Below are positions 51,527 through 61,742 of a stretch of 64,000 nt of DNA, in pieces. Source of the stretch: Flavonifractor sp. An306 (GTDB taxonomy: Bacteria; Bacillota; Clostridia; Oscillospirales; Oscillospiraceae); NCBI RefSeq assembly GCF_002159455.1, contig NZ_NFIQ01000009.1, forward strand, positions 1 to 64,000, in the 5' to 3' direction. How positions within the stretch are numbered: position 1 is the first letter of the stretch; each line of letters begins with the position of its first letter. The notes under the pieces were generated by a model, which searched no databases, was not told where the DNA came from, and worked only from the letters and a program-made list of their open reading frames with translations. Made by a program: the position numbers and the translations under genes.

Positions 51527-53491
51527 TTACTGCTGCCGGTCCCGCAGGATATGGTGCTCCCGCAGCAGCTGCTCCACCACAGTGCCCCGGAGCATCTTGA
51601 GAGCCGGCTTTTTCAGCAGGTTCAGGGGCCCGGGCAGCTCCATGTCCAGCGGGGAGCGGCCGTCCATCAGGCACACCGAGCTGTCCAGCAGCGCCCGGAT
51701 ATCATACACGCTGCCCCACACCTCGGGCACACCCCGGTCCACCCCCAGCAGGCCGTACACCGCCTCCATGGCGGTACGCACGGAGTACTCGGTGGTGAAC
51801 ACGGTGTCCCGGGGGGTCTCGGCGAACTGGCCCAGGAAGGCAAAGTTCACGCAGCCGTCGGGGATCACGTCCGGCCGGTCCCCCTTGGTCCGGGGCATAA
51901 AGAAGGCGGTGATATAGGGCATCATAGTGGGCACACACACGGCGCTCTCCCGGGCCAGCTGGGCAATCTGCTCCACAGGCACGCCCAGGTGGTACAGCCA
52001 CTCCTCCGTGATCTCCCTGCCGGTACAATCCTTCATGGTTTTTTTTACATAGTCGCCGGGCACGTCGGTAAACAGGCCGTACACCCAGACGCACACCTGT
52101 TCGGGGTTCTGGGCCTTGAACTGGCCCTGGCGGTTGATGGTCCAGCTCAGCAGCCACTTGGAGTCCTGGCAGCTGACGATGCCGCCGGTGACCACCTTGC
52201 CGGTGCGGGGATCCCGCTTGCAGATGTTGGTGATATAGGGGAGGATCCTGTCGTCCAGGGTGGTGATGGTGGCCGACTCCCAGTTGGTCTTGCCCACGTC
52301 GGAGCAGAACTTCTCCGGGCGGCCGAAGGCCGGGTCCTGTCTGGCGATGTTTTTCCACAGGCTCCAGCAGCCGCTGGTGCGCACCTCCGCGTCTCCGTTG
52401 GGGGCGTGGTCCTGGTCGCCGTAGATGGTGCCCTCGGTGCAGGAGCCGTTGGTGACGAACACCAGGTCGTTTTCCGTCAGCACGATGCCCTGCTCCACCC
52501 CGTTGACCTTGCACTCGATGGCGGTGGCCGTCTTTTTACCTCCCCGGATATCAAAGAGCACGTTGGTCACTTCGGTACCGAACCGGAAGTCCACCCCGGC
52601 CGCCTCCAGGTACTTCTGCATGGGCAGGATCAGGGACTCGTACTGGTTATAGCGGGTGAATTTCAGGGCGCTGAAGTCGGGCAGGCCGGCGATGTGGTGG
52701 ATGAAGCGCTGGAAATAGAGCTTCATCTCCAGGGCGCTGTGCCAGTTCTCAAAGGCAAACATGGTCCGCCAGTAGAGCCAGAAGGTGGAGGAGAACACCT
52801 CGTCGTCAAACACGTCCTCAATGGTCTTGTCATACAGGTCCTCGTCGGGGGTCATGAAGAGCTTGACGATCTCCATACAACCCTTCTGGCTCAGGTTGAA
52901 TCTCCCGTCGGTGTGGGCGTCCTGGCCCCGGTTGACGGTGGCCCGGCACAGGGAGTAGTTGGGGTCGTGCTTGTTGAGCCAGTAAAACTCGTCCAGCACG
53001 GAGGCCCCGGGCTTCTCCAGGGAGGGGATGGAGCGGAACAGATCCCACAGACATTCAAAGTGGTTCTCCATCTCCCGGCCGCCCCGCATCACATAGCCCC
53101 GGGCGGGGTCGCAGATGCCGTCGCAGGCGCCGCCGGCCACGTCCATGGCCTCCAGAATGTGGATGTGGGAGCCGGGCATCTGGCCGTCCCGCACCAGGAA
53201 ACAGGCGGCCGCCAGAGCGGCCAGGCCGCTGCCCACGATGTAGGCGTTTTTCTCCTCCACACCCTCCGGCTTCTCCGGGCGGGCAAAGGCCTCGTAGTTG
53301 CCGCTGGAGTAGTAAATGCCCTTGCGGTTTTTCTGCTGCCGCCCCAACTCGGTGTTGCGGTAATCCTCCAATTTCTCCCCGCCGGAGGCCTTCTGGGCCT
53401 GCGTCGCCTTTTTCGCCAGCATCACGGCCGCGCCCGCGCCGGCAAGGCCGGCGGCAGCGACGGCGGTCAGTTTCCCAAGATTCTTTGCCAT
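51527..53491 (-). CDS. ohyA: Oleate hydratase (myosin-cross-reactive antigen family)
   Basis: 654 residues from ATG 53491 (MAKNLGKLTAVAAAG; AAAGGTGG upstream). After an N-terminal hydrophobic stretch (about 8-30) comes the FAD-binding motif AYIVGSGLAALAAACFL and the family motifs RGGREMENHFECLWDLF and RFNLSQKGCMEIV. It adds water to the cis-9 double bond of oleate to give 10-hydroxystearate, a common detoxification reaction in gut bacteria. The TetR gene upstream is the likely regulator. Confidence 0.95.
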   Translation of the reverse strand: MAKNLGKLTAVAAAGLAGAGAAVMLAKKATQAQKASGGEKLEDYRNTELGRQQKNRKGIYYSSGNYEAFARPEKPEGVEEKNAYIVGSGLAALAAACFLVRDGQMPGSHIHILEAMDVAGGACDGICDPARGYVMRGGREMENHFECLWDLFRSIPSLEKPGASVLDEFYWLNKHDPNYSLCRATVNRGQDAHTDGRFNLSQKGCMEIVKLFMTPDEDLYDKTIEDVFDDEVFSSTFWLYWRTMFAFENWHSALEMKLYFQRFIHHIAGLPDFSALKFTRYNQYESLILPMQKYLEAAGVDFRFGTEVTNVLFDIRGGKKTATAIECKVNGVEQGIVLTENDLVFVTNGSCTEGTIYGDQDHAPNGDAEVRTSGCWSLWKNIARQDPAFGRPEKFCSDVGKTNWESATITTLDDRILPYITNICKRDPRTGKVVTGGIVSCQDSKWLLSWTINRQGQFKAQNPEQVCVWVYGLFTDVPGDYVKKTMKDCTGREITEEWLYHLGVPVEQIAQLARESAVCVPTMMPYITAFFMPRTKGDRPDVIPDGCVNFAFLGQFAETPRDTVFTTEYSVRTAMEAVYGLLGVDRGVPEVWGSVYDIRALLDSSVCLMDGRSPLDMELPGPLNLLKKPALKMLRGTVVEQLLREHHILRDRQQ

Positions 53492-53582
53492 AAAAAGAGC
53501 CACCTTTCCATATGTCACCGTTTTCACGGTTTCGCTGTCTGCTTACAGCCCTTATCCTACCCCTTTTTCCCGCCGTCCGCCA

Positions 53583-53635
53583 TTTACAAAACAGGCCCGA
53601 TGATCAGTTTTTGATCATCGGGCCTGTTTTGTAAA
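53583..53635. terminator. 24-bp perfect hairpin between tetR and ohyA
   Basis: Arms 53583-53606 and 53612-53635 pair without mismatch around a 5-nt loop and begin/end with TTT/AAA runs, giving a T-run on either strand. It overlaps nothing coding and would end tetR transcription before ohyA, which then needs its own promoter in 53492-53582. Confidence 0.85.
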
Positions 53636-53639
53636 GATT

Positions 53640-54200
53640 TCATGCCTGAGCGGCAAAGTTCTGGATGGAGTTGACAATGTTCCCCCGCATGGTGGCCCCC
53701 ACCTTTTGCACAATCATCCGGTAATCGGCCTGCATGCCCTGCCTGATCCAGTCCAGCATAACCCCCACAAAGCTGTATTTGTAAAACTCCGCGATGAAGG
53801 CCTTGTCCGCCTCGGCGATGTCCACGCCCTGGCTCTTTTCCTCCACCACGTCCCGGAGCAGGCCGTAGGTCAGCTGAAACAGGAAGCGCTCCATCTGGTC
53901 CCGGCTGATGCAGCGGAAGGCGTTGAGTACGAAAGCTTTGTTCTCCAGCACCGCCTCAAAGATCTGCTCCAGCCCCTCCTGCCAGGTATCGTAGGTCTTT
54001 TTTCCCTGAAGCGCCCGGGCGGCATCCTCCACACAGGACCACTCCACCAGGTCGTAAATATCCTTGAAATGGTAGTAGAAGGCCATCCGGCTGACGCCGC
54101 AGTCCTCCGTAATGTCCCGAATGGTAATTTTGTCCAGCGGCTTCTGCAGCAGCATCCGCTTCAGGGACGCCTCCAGCGCCTGCTTGGTGGTATTTGACAC
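53640..54200 (-). CDS. TetR/AcrR-family regulator
   Basis: 186 residues from GTG 54200 (GGAAGGAG 8 nt upstream); longer frames run through the promoter region. Helix-turn-helix: SNTTKQALEASLKRMLLQ, ITIRDITEDCGVSRMAFYYH. The C-terminal part (about 90-186) resembles the DhaS-like TetR group. It lies directly upstream of oleate hydratase on the same strand and divergent from the defence-like operon, so it might control either. Confidence 0.88.
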   Translation of the reverse strand: MSNTTKQALEASLKRMLLQKPLDKITIRDITEDCGVSRMAFYYHFKDIYDLVEWSCVEDAARALQGKKTYDTWQEGLEQIFEAVLENKAFVLNAFRCISRDQMERFLFQLTYGLLRDVVEEKSQGVDIAEADKAFIAEFYKYSFVGVMLDWIRQGMQADYRMIVQKVGATMRGNIVNSIQNFAAQA

Positions 54201-54231
54201 GGGCTCCACTCCTTCCGGGATCTTTTCTCCT

Positions 54232-54300
54232 ATTATACGGGGAAACCGCTCTTTTGCAAGAGGGAGACCCGTTGTAACTATATGCCAAATGGTGTATAAT
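54232..54300. promoter_or_regulatory. Divergent promoters of tetR and the helicase operon
   Basis: Minus strand: TTGCAA (54254-54259), 16 nt, TATAAT (54232-54237) for tetR. Plus strand: TTGTAA (54272-54277), 17 nt, TATAAT (54295-54300) for the operon starting at 54375. The promoters are back to back without overlap. Confidence 0.7.
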
Positions 54301-54374
54301 GGTGCAGAATATACGCGAATCAGGGCTCCCGTCTGTTTGACAATCCATACACGGGAGCGAGGGGGATGGGCGAT

Positions 54375-56375
54375 ATGCAAGTATATCCGGAACGATACCT
54401 CCAGCTTGAGCTGACAGCCGAAGAGCGGGCCTTCACACGGACCCTGCAGCGGCTCTTTGCCGAAGAGGACATGGCCTATTATGTGCTCCACATCAATCCC
54501 AGGAAGAAATCCGCCAACGGCGTGCCCGAGCTGTTCAGCCTGCTGCTTCTGCCCCAGGGGCTCTTTTTATTTCGTTTTTTCCCGGTTTCCAGTGGAGATG
54601 CCGCCCAGCTGCTGCTCCAGAGCTTCTCCTCCCCCGTGGTCTACGGCACCCTGGAGACCGAGCTGCGCAGCCAGCTGGAAAAAAGCCGCTACCTGACCGA
54701 CACCCAGGGCAAGCTGCAGCACGCCATGAACGTGTGCTTCGTGCTGCCCAACATCGACTCCAACCAGTTGGAGGGCACGCTGAGCGACCAGGCGCAGGCC
54801 TTCTGCCGGGAGCATGTGCTCTTCCAGGACCAGCTTTCCGCCCTCCGGAAATCCGGTCCCCAGGAGCTGCTGCGCAGGCTGCCGCCTGCCGAGCCTCTGC
54901 GGGAGGAACTGGTCAACAACGTCTTTCAGCGCTTGTGCCCGGAGCTCACCATTCCCAGGGTGGTCTTTCTGGACGAAACGGCCTCCATCCAGGCCAGGGA
55001 CGGCGAGCTCACCTCCAGAGACCGGGCCGTCCAGTCCTACCGTCTGGACAACCAGCAGATCAACCTGGTCAACCGGCTCACCAAGGGCAACCAGCTGATT
55101 TTGGCCTGCGCCGGCAGCGGAAAGAGCGTGCTGCTCATCTCAAAGTGCTTCAAGCTGGCCAGCCTGAATCCGGACCAGACCTTCCTGATCACCTGCTACA
55201 ACCGGAATCTGTACCACTATTACCAGTGGGCCATCGCTCAGGCCGGCTTCACCCACAAAAATGTGCGCTGCCTCACCTTTTACGGGCTGTGCAAGCACCT
55301 GCTGGACCGGAACCGCCTGCCCTCCCCCACCCAGGACGGTCTCCGGCACGGCACCCCCGAGTACTATACCCGGCTGTTTGACACGGTGAACACCGCTCTG
55401 GCCGAGGGCAAGGTCACGGACCGGTTTTACGGCATCTTCATCGACGAGGTGCAGATCTTCAAACCGGAGTGGTACCGCTTCTGCTTTAACCTGCTGAGCA
55501 GCAAAAACGCCGACGACCATGTGTTCGTCATCGCCGGGGACAAGTCTCAGGACATCAAGAACAACATCAAAAAGGGCACCGCACCCTGGCAGGGCGGCGG
55601 CGCCCAATACCCGGAATACCGGGGAAAAACCCTCCACCTCAAGACCAATTACCGAAACTCCAGGCAGATCAACCAGGCCGTCCAGCGCTTTGTGGAGGAA
55701 GCCAAGCAGCGCGGTGCTGCCATCGGGGCGGACCTGGCCTCCGATCCCGAGCTCTTTCTGCTGGGTGAGTCCATTCACGACGGGCCTCCGCCCCGGCTGG
55801 TGGAGCCGCCGGCGTGGTCCAACCAGGGCGAGGAGGACGCGGTCTGCGCCGCCATCCGGCATCTGCTGGAGGCGGAGGGGCTCAGCGAGGTGGATATCGC
55901 CGTGCTCTTTTACAACCGGCGCACCAGATATACCCCGCCTGGCTGGAGCACCGACAGCTATGAGTTCTTTCCCGACCTGGAGGAGCGGTTTCAGCGGGAG
56001 GGCTGGCAGCCCCCCACCCTTCTCACCTCCGGAGAAAGCGCCGGAGCCACCTACGGCTCCCGCACCGGCGTCACCTTCGCCACCATCGAGGGCTCGCTGG
56101 GGCTGGATTTCCGCGCGGTCATTCTGGCCGGGCTCCGCCCGCTGGGCGGCCATGAGCGGGCCGTCAGCCTCCATGATTTCCTCTCCTTCGACGACGAAAA
56201 GGAGCAGGAGCAGAAGCAGGAGGCCTTTGTGAAAAACGTCAACTTCCTCTACACCGGCTGCACCAGGGCAAAGGATCATCTGGTGGTGGTGCTCTCCGCC
56301 CAAAAGGGAGCCAACGTGTACATAGACCTGCTCCGCGCATCCATGGGCGGGGAGACCGGCCTGGATCAGGCCTGA
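54375..56375 (+). CDS. UvrD/Rep-like SF1 helicase with novel N-terminal domain (operon gene 1)
   Basis: 666 residues from ATG 54375 (MQVYPERYLQLEL), chosen because GAGGGGG ends 9 nt upstream, whereas it abuts the ATG at 54366. Residues 1-~220 form a domain I do not recognise, rich in Leu/Gln and containing FFPVSSGDAAQLLLQSF. The SF1 motor follows: Walker A CAGSGKS (245-251), Walker B FIDEVQ (355-360), NYRNSRQI and the late motif NFLYTGCTRAKDHL. Likely a DNA-dependent ATPase. Gene 2 starts 17 nt after it; the group looks like an anti-phage operon. Confidence 0.88.
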   Translation: MQVYPERYLQLELTAEERAFTRTLQRLFAEEDMAYYVLHINPRKKSANGVPELFSLLLLPQGLFLFRFFPVSSGDAAQLLLQSFSSPVVYGTLETELRSQLEKSRYLTDTQGKLQHAMNVCFVLPNIDSNQLEGTLSDQAQAFCREHVLFQDQLSALRKSGPQELLRRLPPAEPLREELVNNVFQRLCPELTIPRVVFLDETASIQARDGELTSRDRAVQSYRLDNQQINLVNRLTKGNQLILACAGSGKSVLLISKCFKLASLNPDQTFLITCYNRNLYHYYQWAIAQAGFTHKNVRCLTFYGLCKHLLDRNRLPSPTQDGLRHGTPEYYTRLFDTVNTALAEGKVTDRFYGIFIDEVQIFKPEWYRFCFNLLSSKNADDHVFVIAGDKSQDIKNNIKKGTAPWQGGGAQYPEYRGKTLHLKTNYRNSRQINQAVQRFVEEAKQRGAAIGADLASDPELFLLGESIHDGPPPRLVEPPAWSNQGEEDAVCAAIRHLLEAEGLSEVDIAVLFYNRRTRYTPPGWSTDSYEFFPDLEERFQREGWQPPTLLTSGESAGATYGSRTGVTFATIEGSLGLDFRAVILAGLRPLGGHERAVSLHDFLSFDDEKEQEQKQEAFVKNVNFLYTGCTRAKDHLVVVLSAQKGANVYIDLLRASMGGETGLDQA

Positions 56376-56392
56376 AAAGGGGTGGAAACTGT

Positions 56393-59300
56393 ATGTCCAA
56401 TCATCGTGAACTTCTCGCCAGGGGCATCGCCCAGCGGTTCATCACCGCCATTTCCGGCACCGACAAGCAGCAGATCGTTTTCTACAATCCGGAGGACCGC
56501 ATTTTTGTAGGCAAGCTCTCGCCCCAGAACACCGCCGACAGCTTTTCCTCCCGCGTCCTCATCAAGCAGCTGGGGGTGGATTTCCGCATCCCCAAACAGG
56601 ACGTGGACCAGGCCCGCCTTGCAATTTCCCCCCAGGGCAATTTCTTCTTCCGGGTGCTGCCCACCCTGCAGCAGCAGCAGGAATTCTTCCTTCGAAACTT
56701 CTGCACCGCCTTCGACCTCCAGCAGACCTACCCCGGCTTTTCCGACCTGGCCCAGGCCTATCTGGACGGCCGGCTGTCCCAGGAAATGGCCCGGCACAAG
56801 GTGCAGCTGCTGCCCATCTATGAAAAAATCGCCATTGATCAGGACAACACCTGCTTCGAGCTGGCCCTCTCCGACGTCTACTGCCCGGAATTTGACTGCG
56901 GCAGCCTGCCCCAGAACCATCCGCTGTACCAGTCCATCGAGGAGCACCTGGACCGGATGTACGCCGCCGTCCGGGAGCATCCCCGGATGGTCCGCTGCCA
57001 GTTCCGGGAGCAGGTGGGCATCGGCGAGCTGCTGGGCGAGGAGGAGTGGGAGGCCTACATCGCCAGGCAGATCCAGCGGGAGGAGTTCGACATGTCCCCC
57101 AGGTTTGCCTACTCTCTGGCCGTGGATGTGCGGGGAAACGGGGACAGTCTGCTGGTCACCGTCTCTCTGAGCAACGAGACCCCCTTTGAGGACGAGAGCG
57201 TGGGCGCCGTCCAGTCGGTGAAGAAAAACAACCGCTACCGCATCCCGGTCCTCTTCAACTCCGGGCTTCGGGTGCGGTGCGTCAACACCAGCCTGGTGCC
57301 CATCGAGCTGGAGTATTTTTCCGACGACTACAAATACGACAAGCGGGTTTACGCCCTGGGAAACAACTGCAACGTGGACTGCGACCCGGACAGGCAGGAG
57401 ATCCAGACCACCCACGTGCCTGTCTTTATCCAGAACCGGCTGAAAACCAACGATAAGCTGGCCGTCCCCTTCGACGCGCTGATCTCCGACCCGGTGGGGA
57501 CCCTGGAGCGCATTCACCAGGGTATGCTGGCGGAGCTGGAGAAGTGGAAGGAGGACTATGACGAGCGGGCCTGCGGCCTGACCGAGGCGGGCAGAGAACA
57601 GTTCGCGGAGGAGATCAACGGCTTTGACCTGGAGATCCGCCGCTTCAAAACCGGCGTAGACCTGATCCGCAACTACAACATGATCCGGGACGCCTTCCGC
57701 TATATGAATATGGCCTTCAAGCGCTCGGCCAAGGGCTATTCCAGCTGGCGTCTGTTCCAGATCGTCTTTGTGGTCTCCCTGATCCTGGACGTGGCCGCCC
57801 ACGAGCCCGAGCTGATGCTGGACGAAGGGCTGGTCAACAAGGCCAAGACCGACGACATTGATATCCTCTACTTCCCCACCGGCGGCGGCAAGACCGAGGC
57901 CTTCCTGGGCATCATGGTGTTCAACCTGTTTTTTGACCGGATGCGGGACAAGCAATACGGCGTCACCGCCATTTTAAAGTACCCCCTCCGGCTTTTGTCC
58001 GTGCAGCAGGTGCAGCGTGTGTCCAACATCCTGGCCTGCGCCGAGCTGCTCCGGCGGGAGCAAAAACTGGGCGGGGCAAGCTTCAGCCTGGGCTATTTTG
58101 TGGGGGAGGGAAACACCCCCAACAAAATCGACCGGGAGGAGCAGAAGCGCCTGGCCGGGATGACCAATGACGAGCGGGATGAGAAGCACCGCCTGCTGGA
58201 CGTGTGCCCCTTCTGCGGCGGAAAGGACGTCCATGTGGTCTACGAGCCCTCCTCCAACTCCCTGCAGCACGTCTGCCGCAACCAGGACTGTCCCTCCCAG
58301 GGGCCGCTGCCCCTCTACATGGTGGACGACGACATCTACCGCTACCTGCCCAGCGTGATCATCTCCACCGTGGACAAGATGTCCGCCATCGGCTTCAACT
58401 CCAGATTCCACAATCTGCTGGCGGGGGCGGAGTTCGAGTGTCCCCACCACGGCTTTACCGACAAGACCCAGTGCCTGGTTCCCGGGTGCCAGTGTACCCC
58501 CTTTGACTTCAGGCGGGTATCCATGAAGGACCCGGCCCCCACCCTGCTGGTCCAGGACGAGCTGCACCTGATCCGGGAATCCCTGGGCACCTATGACGCC
58601 CACTACGAGACCTTCCTGGAATACTTCATCAAGCACCTGTCCGGGTGCCGCCGGGGCCTGAAGGTCATCGGCGCCACGGCCACCATCTCCGCCTATGAGC
58701 TGCAGGCCAAGCACCTGTACTGGAAAAATGCCATCCGCTTTCCGGCCGCCTCCCCCTACCTGGACCACAACTTCTACGCCAAGGTGGACCCCAACGACGT
58801 CAGCCGCATCATCCTGGGCTACGCCCCCTTCGGAAAGGCCATTGTCAACAGCGTGGCCTTCTCTTTGCAGTACCTGAAGCGGGTGGTCTGGCAGCTCTAT
58901 CAGCACCCCGAGGAAGTGCTCGCCTGGGAGGGGATGGACCTGCCCGGAGATGAGGCGCAGCAGATTGCCCAGGTAAAGCAGCTGCTGGAGGACTACTGGA
59001 TCATTCTGGAGTACAACAACGTCAAGCTGGAGAGCAACCGAGTGCTCCAGGGCCTGGAGGACCCCATCAACACCGAGCTGCTGGAGGAGGGCATTCCTCC
59101 CCTGCGGGCCAGGAAGATGACCGGCGACGACACCTTCCAGGAGGTGCGGGCCACCCTCTCCGCCATTGAGAACGCCAAAAGCGTCATCCAGGAGCTGGAC
59201 TTCAACATGATCGCGGCCACCAGCATGATCTCCCACGGCGTGGACGCCGACCGCTTCAACCTGATGCTGTTTTACGGGATGCCGGGCAACACCGCCGAGT

Positions 59301-59845
59301 ACATCCAGGCCTATTCCCGGGTAGGCAGAAAGCACACCGGCCTGGTCATCGACATCATGCGCCCCTCCCGGGAAAAGGACCAGAGCTATCTGCGCAACTT
59401 CAACAAGTTCCACGAGTTCAAGGACATCCTGGTGGACCCGGTCTCCATCAACCGCTGGGCCGCCAAGGCCGTGGAGAGCACCCTGCCCGGCATTGTCTCC
59501 GGCCTGCTGCTCAACTACTACCTGTACCAGCTGAAATACACCCCGGGTATGGGCAACATCGGCAGGGTGGAGGAACTGAAGGCCGCCCTGCTCAGCGGAA
59601 CCATCACGGCGGAGGCGCTGAAGGACCATGCCCGGCAGATCTACAAGTGCTCCGACGACGACACATCCATCGGCAGCCTGTACCGCCGGACTGTGGACCG
59701 GATGATTGATGAACTGGTTCAGAAGCTGACCGCCGGTGATTTCAAACCCAACACCTACCTGACCCAGGCCTTTGAGGAGTGCCAGTTCCACGTGATGCGA
59801 AGCCTCAGAGACACCGACAGACAGGTGACGGTTGAGCTGCGATAA
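56393..59845 (+). CDS. drmA: DrmA-like SF2 helicase (operon gene 2)
   Basis: 1150 residues behind AAGGGGTGG. Walker A PTGGGKT at about 494-500, then LKYPLRLLSVQQVQR (motif Ia), a Cys-rich insertion (CPFCGGKDVHVV ... CRNQDC ... ECPHHGF ... CLVPGCQC) and the Walker B variant QDELH (721-725), IGATATIS (motif III), and late motifs SHGVDADRFN and YIQAYSRVGRKHTG. This matches the large DISARM helicase DrmA and related YprA/MrfA-type enzymes. The N-terminal ~450 residues have no motif I can name. In DISARM, DrmA acts with DrmB as a DNA-loading complex; the next gene is DrmB-like. Confidence 0.85.
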   Translation: MSNHRELLARGIAQRFITAISGTDKQQIVFYNPEDRIFVGKLSPQNTADSFSSRVLIKQLGVDFRIPKQDVDQARLAISPQGNFFFRVLPTLQQQQEFFLRNFCTAFDLQQTYPGFSDLAQAYLDGRLSQEMARHKVQLLPIYEKIAIDQDNTCFELALSDVYCPEFDCGSLPQNHPLYQSIEEHLDRMYAAVREHPRMVRCQFREQVGIGELLGEEEWEAYIARQIQREEFDMSPRFAYSLAVDVRGNGDSLLVTVSLSNETPFEDESVGAVQSVKKNNRYRIPVLFNSGLRVRCVNTSLVPIELEYFSDDYKYDKRVYALGNNCNVDCDPDRQEIQTTHVPVFIQNRLKTNDKLAVPFDALISDPVGTLERIHQGMLAELEKWKEDYDERACGLTEAGREQFAEEINGFDLEIRRFKTGVDLIRNYNMIRDAFRYMNMAFKRSAKGYSSWRLFQIVFVVSLILDVAAHEPELMLDEGLVNKAKTDDIDILYFPTGGGKTEAFLGIMVFNLFFDRMRDKQYGVTAILKYPLRLLSVQQVQRVSNILACAELLRREQKLGGASFSLGYFVGEGNTPNKIDREEQKRLAGMTNDERDEKHRLLDVCPFCGGKDVHVVYEPSSNSLQHVCRNQDCPSQGPLPLYMVDDDIYRYLPSVIISTVDKMSAIGFNSRFHNLLAGAEFECPHHGFTDKTQCLVPGCQCTPFDFRRVSMKDPAPTLLVQDELHLIRESLGTYDAHYETFLEYFIKHLSGCRRGLKVIGATATISAYELQAKHLYWKNAIRFPAASPYLDHNFYAKVDPNDVSRIILGYAPFGKAIVNSVAFSLQYLKRVVWQLYQHPEEVLAWEGMDLPGDEAQQIAQVKQLLEDYWIILEYNNVKLESNRVLQGLEDPINTELLEEGIPPLRARKMTGDDTFQEVRATLSAIENAKSVIQELDFNMIAATSMISHGVDADRFNLMLFYGMPGNTAEYIQAYSRVGRKHTGLVIDIMRPSREKDQSYLRNFNKFHEFKDILVDPVSINRWAAKAVESTLPGIVSGLLLNYYLYQLKYTPGMGNIGRVEELKAALLSGTITAEALKDHARQIYKCSDDDTSIGSLYRRTVDRMIDELVQKLTAGDFKPNTYLTQAFEECQFHVMRSLRDTDRQVTVELR

Positions 59846-59855
59846 GGAGGAAGTC

Positions 59856-61739
59856 ATGGCGGATAAAAACAAAATGAACAGAGGCGTCCAACAGGCGCTC
59901 TATAAATATTTGCCCGGCAGCTGGGTGGACTTCACCCAGAGCGGCGGCGGCCTCACCTACGCGGTTCACGTGGACCGCTGGAACAGCGCTCCCCTGGCCG
60001 GCGTCAACAACAAGCGGCTGCTGCGGGTGGTCAACCAGCGGGTCCACGGCTTTGCCGACGCCAGCCCCGACGGCGCCGCCGCGCTGGCCGATTTCCCCCA
60101 CCGCATCGACGAGGACAGCTGCAGCGTACTCACCCCCCGGGCCGGCGAGGACAAGAGCGCCATCTTCACCTCGGTGGATCCGCTGGTCTTTGTGTGCAGC
60201 TCCTGCGGCCGCTTCCGTCAGTTCAAAGACTACGATGCGTTCCGCCAGCAGGAGCAAGAGCCCTGCGCATGCGGCAAGCACATGACCCAGTTGCGCATTG
60301 TGGCCATCTGCAAGTGCGGGCACGCCGATGGCATCCACATTCCCTACTGCCCCGTGCCCGGACATGGCACCGAGTCCATCGTCCGCCGGGGCAGCGGCCT
60401 GGATTTCATCTGCACCAAATGCGGCAAGCGAGTCCCCCTCAACTTCCGCTGCCCCAAATGCGGCCAGAAGATGGACCTGAAACCCGCCCTGGATTCCGCC
60501 CACTTTTTCCCCTTCAGCCTGTCGCTGATCGACCTGCTGGACAAGCGCAAGGACGTCTTTCTGGACAAGGAGACCGACGGGCTGGGAGAAAAGGTGATCC
60601 TGGCCCAGTACCTGGGCCTGATTTCCCCGCAGCTGTACGAGGACACCATTGCCAACGGCGCGGTGACCGGCGACGGCGAGCTGGAGGAGCGGCTTCAGCG
60701 GGAGGCCGGGGAGCTGCGGGCCGCCGGCCTGGACGAGGCCGCCGTTCAGCTGGTGCTGGACAGCAAGCGGAAGGCCGACCCCGGCGGGGCCCTCTTTTCC
60801 GCCATCGCCCAGGTGGAAAGCGGCATATCCCTCTCCTCCGCCAGCACCCTGAAGCTGCTGGCCGAGCAGATCATGGAGTACGACGAGCTGATGCACGCCA
60901 ATGTGGTCCTCTCCCTGGAGGACGCCGAGGGGGACGCCACCCTGGTCCGGGACGGCATCCAGCCGGACTATACGGGGGCCGCCAGAGCCATGGGCTTTTC
61001 CAACGTGCGGCTGTGCTCCGGCGTACCCATCGTGTTTGCCACCTACGGCTATACCCGGAAGGAGTGCGGCCCCGAGGAGGGGGTCAGACTGAGGGGCTTT
61101 TCCCAGGAAAAGGGCAAGAGCTGCGTCTACGCCACCCGGCTGGAGACCGAGGGCGTCCTGTTTGAGCTGGACCGGGAGCGGGTGCTGGACTGGCTGCTGC
61201 GCAACGACATGCTGGACGAGCTGGACCTGCCCCAGGACCGCAGCGAGTACGGGCTGAAGCTGTGGTTCCTGGATCAGCTCCGCCCCGAGCGCATCAAGCC
61301 CTTTTCCGAAATCGAGCCCACCGACCGGCAGGGGATTATCACCAAGAAGATCTACACCCTGCTCCACAGCATCTCCCACGCCCTCATTGGGGAGGCCTCC
61401 CAGATCTGCGGACTGGACAAGAGCTCCATTTCGGAGTACATCCTCCCCAATATCCCCGCCGTGCTCCTCTACTGCTCCAATTCTCAGGGCTTCAGCATGG
61501 GGGCCCTTTACACCGCCTTTCAGACCTACTTCGACCGCTGGATGAAATCCGCCCGGGAGAATGTCAAGGAATGTATCTTCGACCCCATCTGCATCAGCAA
61601 GGAAAAAGCCTGCGCGGGCTGCCTCTTTTTAAACGAGGTCTCCTGCCAGCACTTCAACAAAGATCTGGACCGGGCCTATCTGTGCGGCTATTTCGACAGC
61701 CAGAGCCAGCATAAGCTCACCGGTTATTGGGAGGAATAG
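59856..61739 (+). CDS. drmB: DrmB-like DUF1998 protein (operon gene 3)
   Basis: 627 residues from ATG 59856; AAGGAGG overlaps the preceding stop. Several zinc motifs: FVCSSCGRFRQF, CACGKHM, ICKCGHADGIHIPYCP, FICTKCGKRVPLNFRCPKCG in the first third, and a C-terminal DUF1998 cluster CAGCLFLNEVSCQHF with LCG. FSMGALYTAFQTYF and HSISHALIGEASQI are further DUF1998 features. DrmB is the partner of DrmA in DISARM. Ten nt from gene 2 and 3 nt from gene 4, so strongly co-expressed. Confidence 0.85.
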   Translation: MADKNKMNRGVQQALYKYLPGSWVDFTQSGGGLTYAVHVDRWNSAPLAGVNNKRLLRVVNQRVHGFADASPDGAAALADFPHRIDEDSCSVLTPRAGEDKSAIFTSVDPLVFVCSSCGRFRQFKDYDAFRQQEQEPCACGKHMTQLRIVAICKCGHADGIHIPYCPVPGHGTESIVRRGSGLDFICTKCGKRVPLNFRCPKCGQKMDLKPALDSAHFFPFSLSLIDLLDKRKDVFLDKETDGLGEKVILAQYLGLISPQLYEDTIANGAVTGDGELEERLQREAGELRAAGLDEAAVQLVLDSKRKADPGGALFSAIAQVESGISLSSASTLKLLAEQIMEYDELMHANVVLSLEDAEGDATLVRDGIQPDYTGAARAMGFSNVRLCSGVPIVFATYGYTRKECGPEEGVRLRGFSQEKGKSCVYATRLETEGVLFELDRERVLDWLLRNDMLDELDLPQDRSEYGLKLWFLDQLRPERIKPFSEIEPTDRQGIITKKIYTLLHSISHALIGEASQICGLDKSSISEYILPNIPAVLLYCSNSQGFSMGALYTAFQTYFDRWMKSARENVKECIFDPICISKEKACAGCLFLNEVSCQHFNKDLDRAYLCGYFDSQSQHKLTGYWEE

Positions 61740-61742
61740 GGT

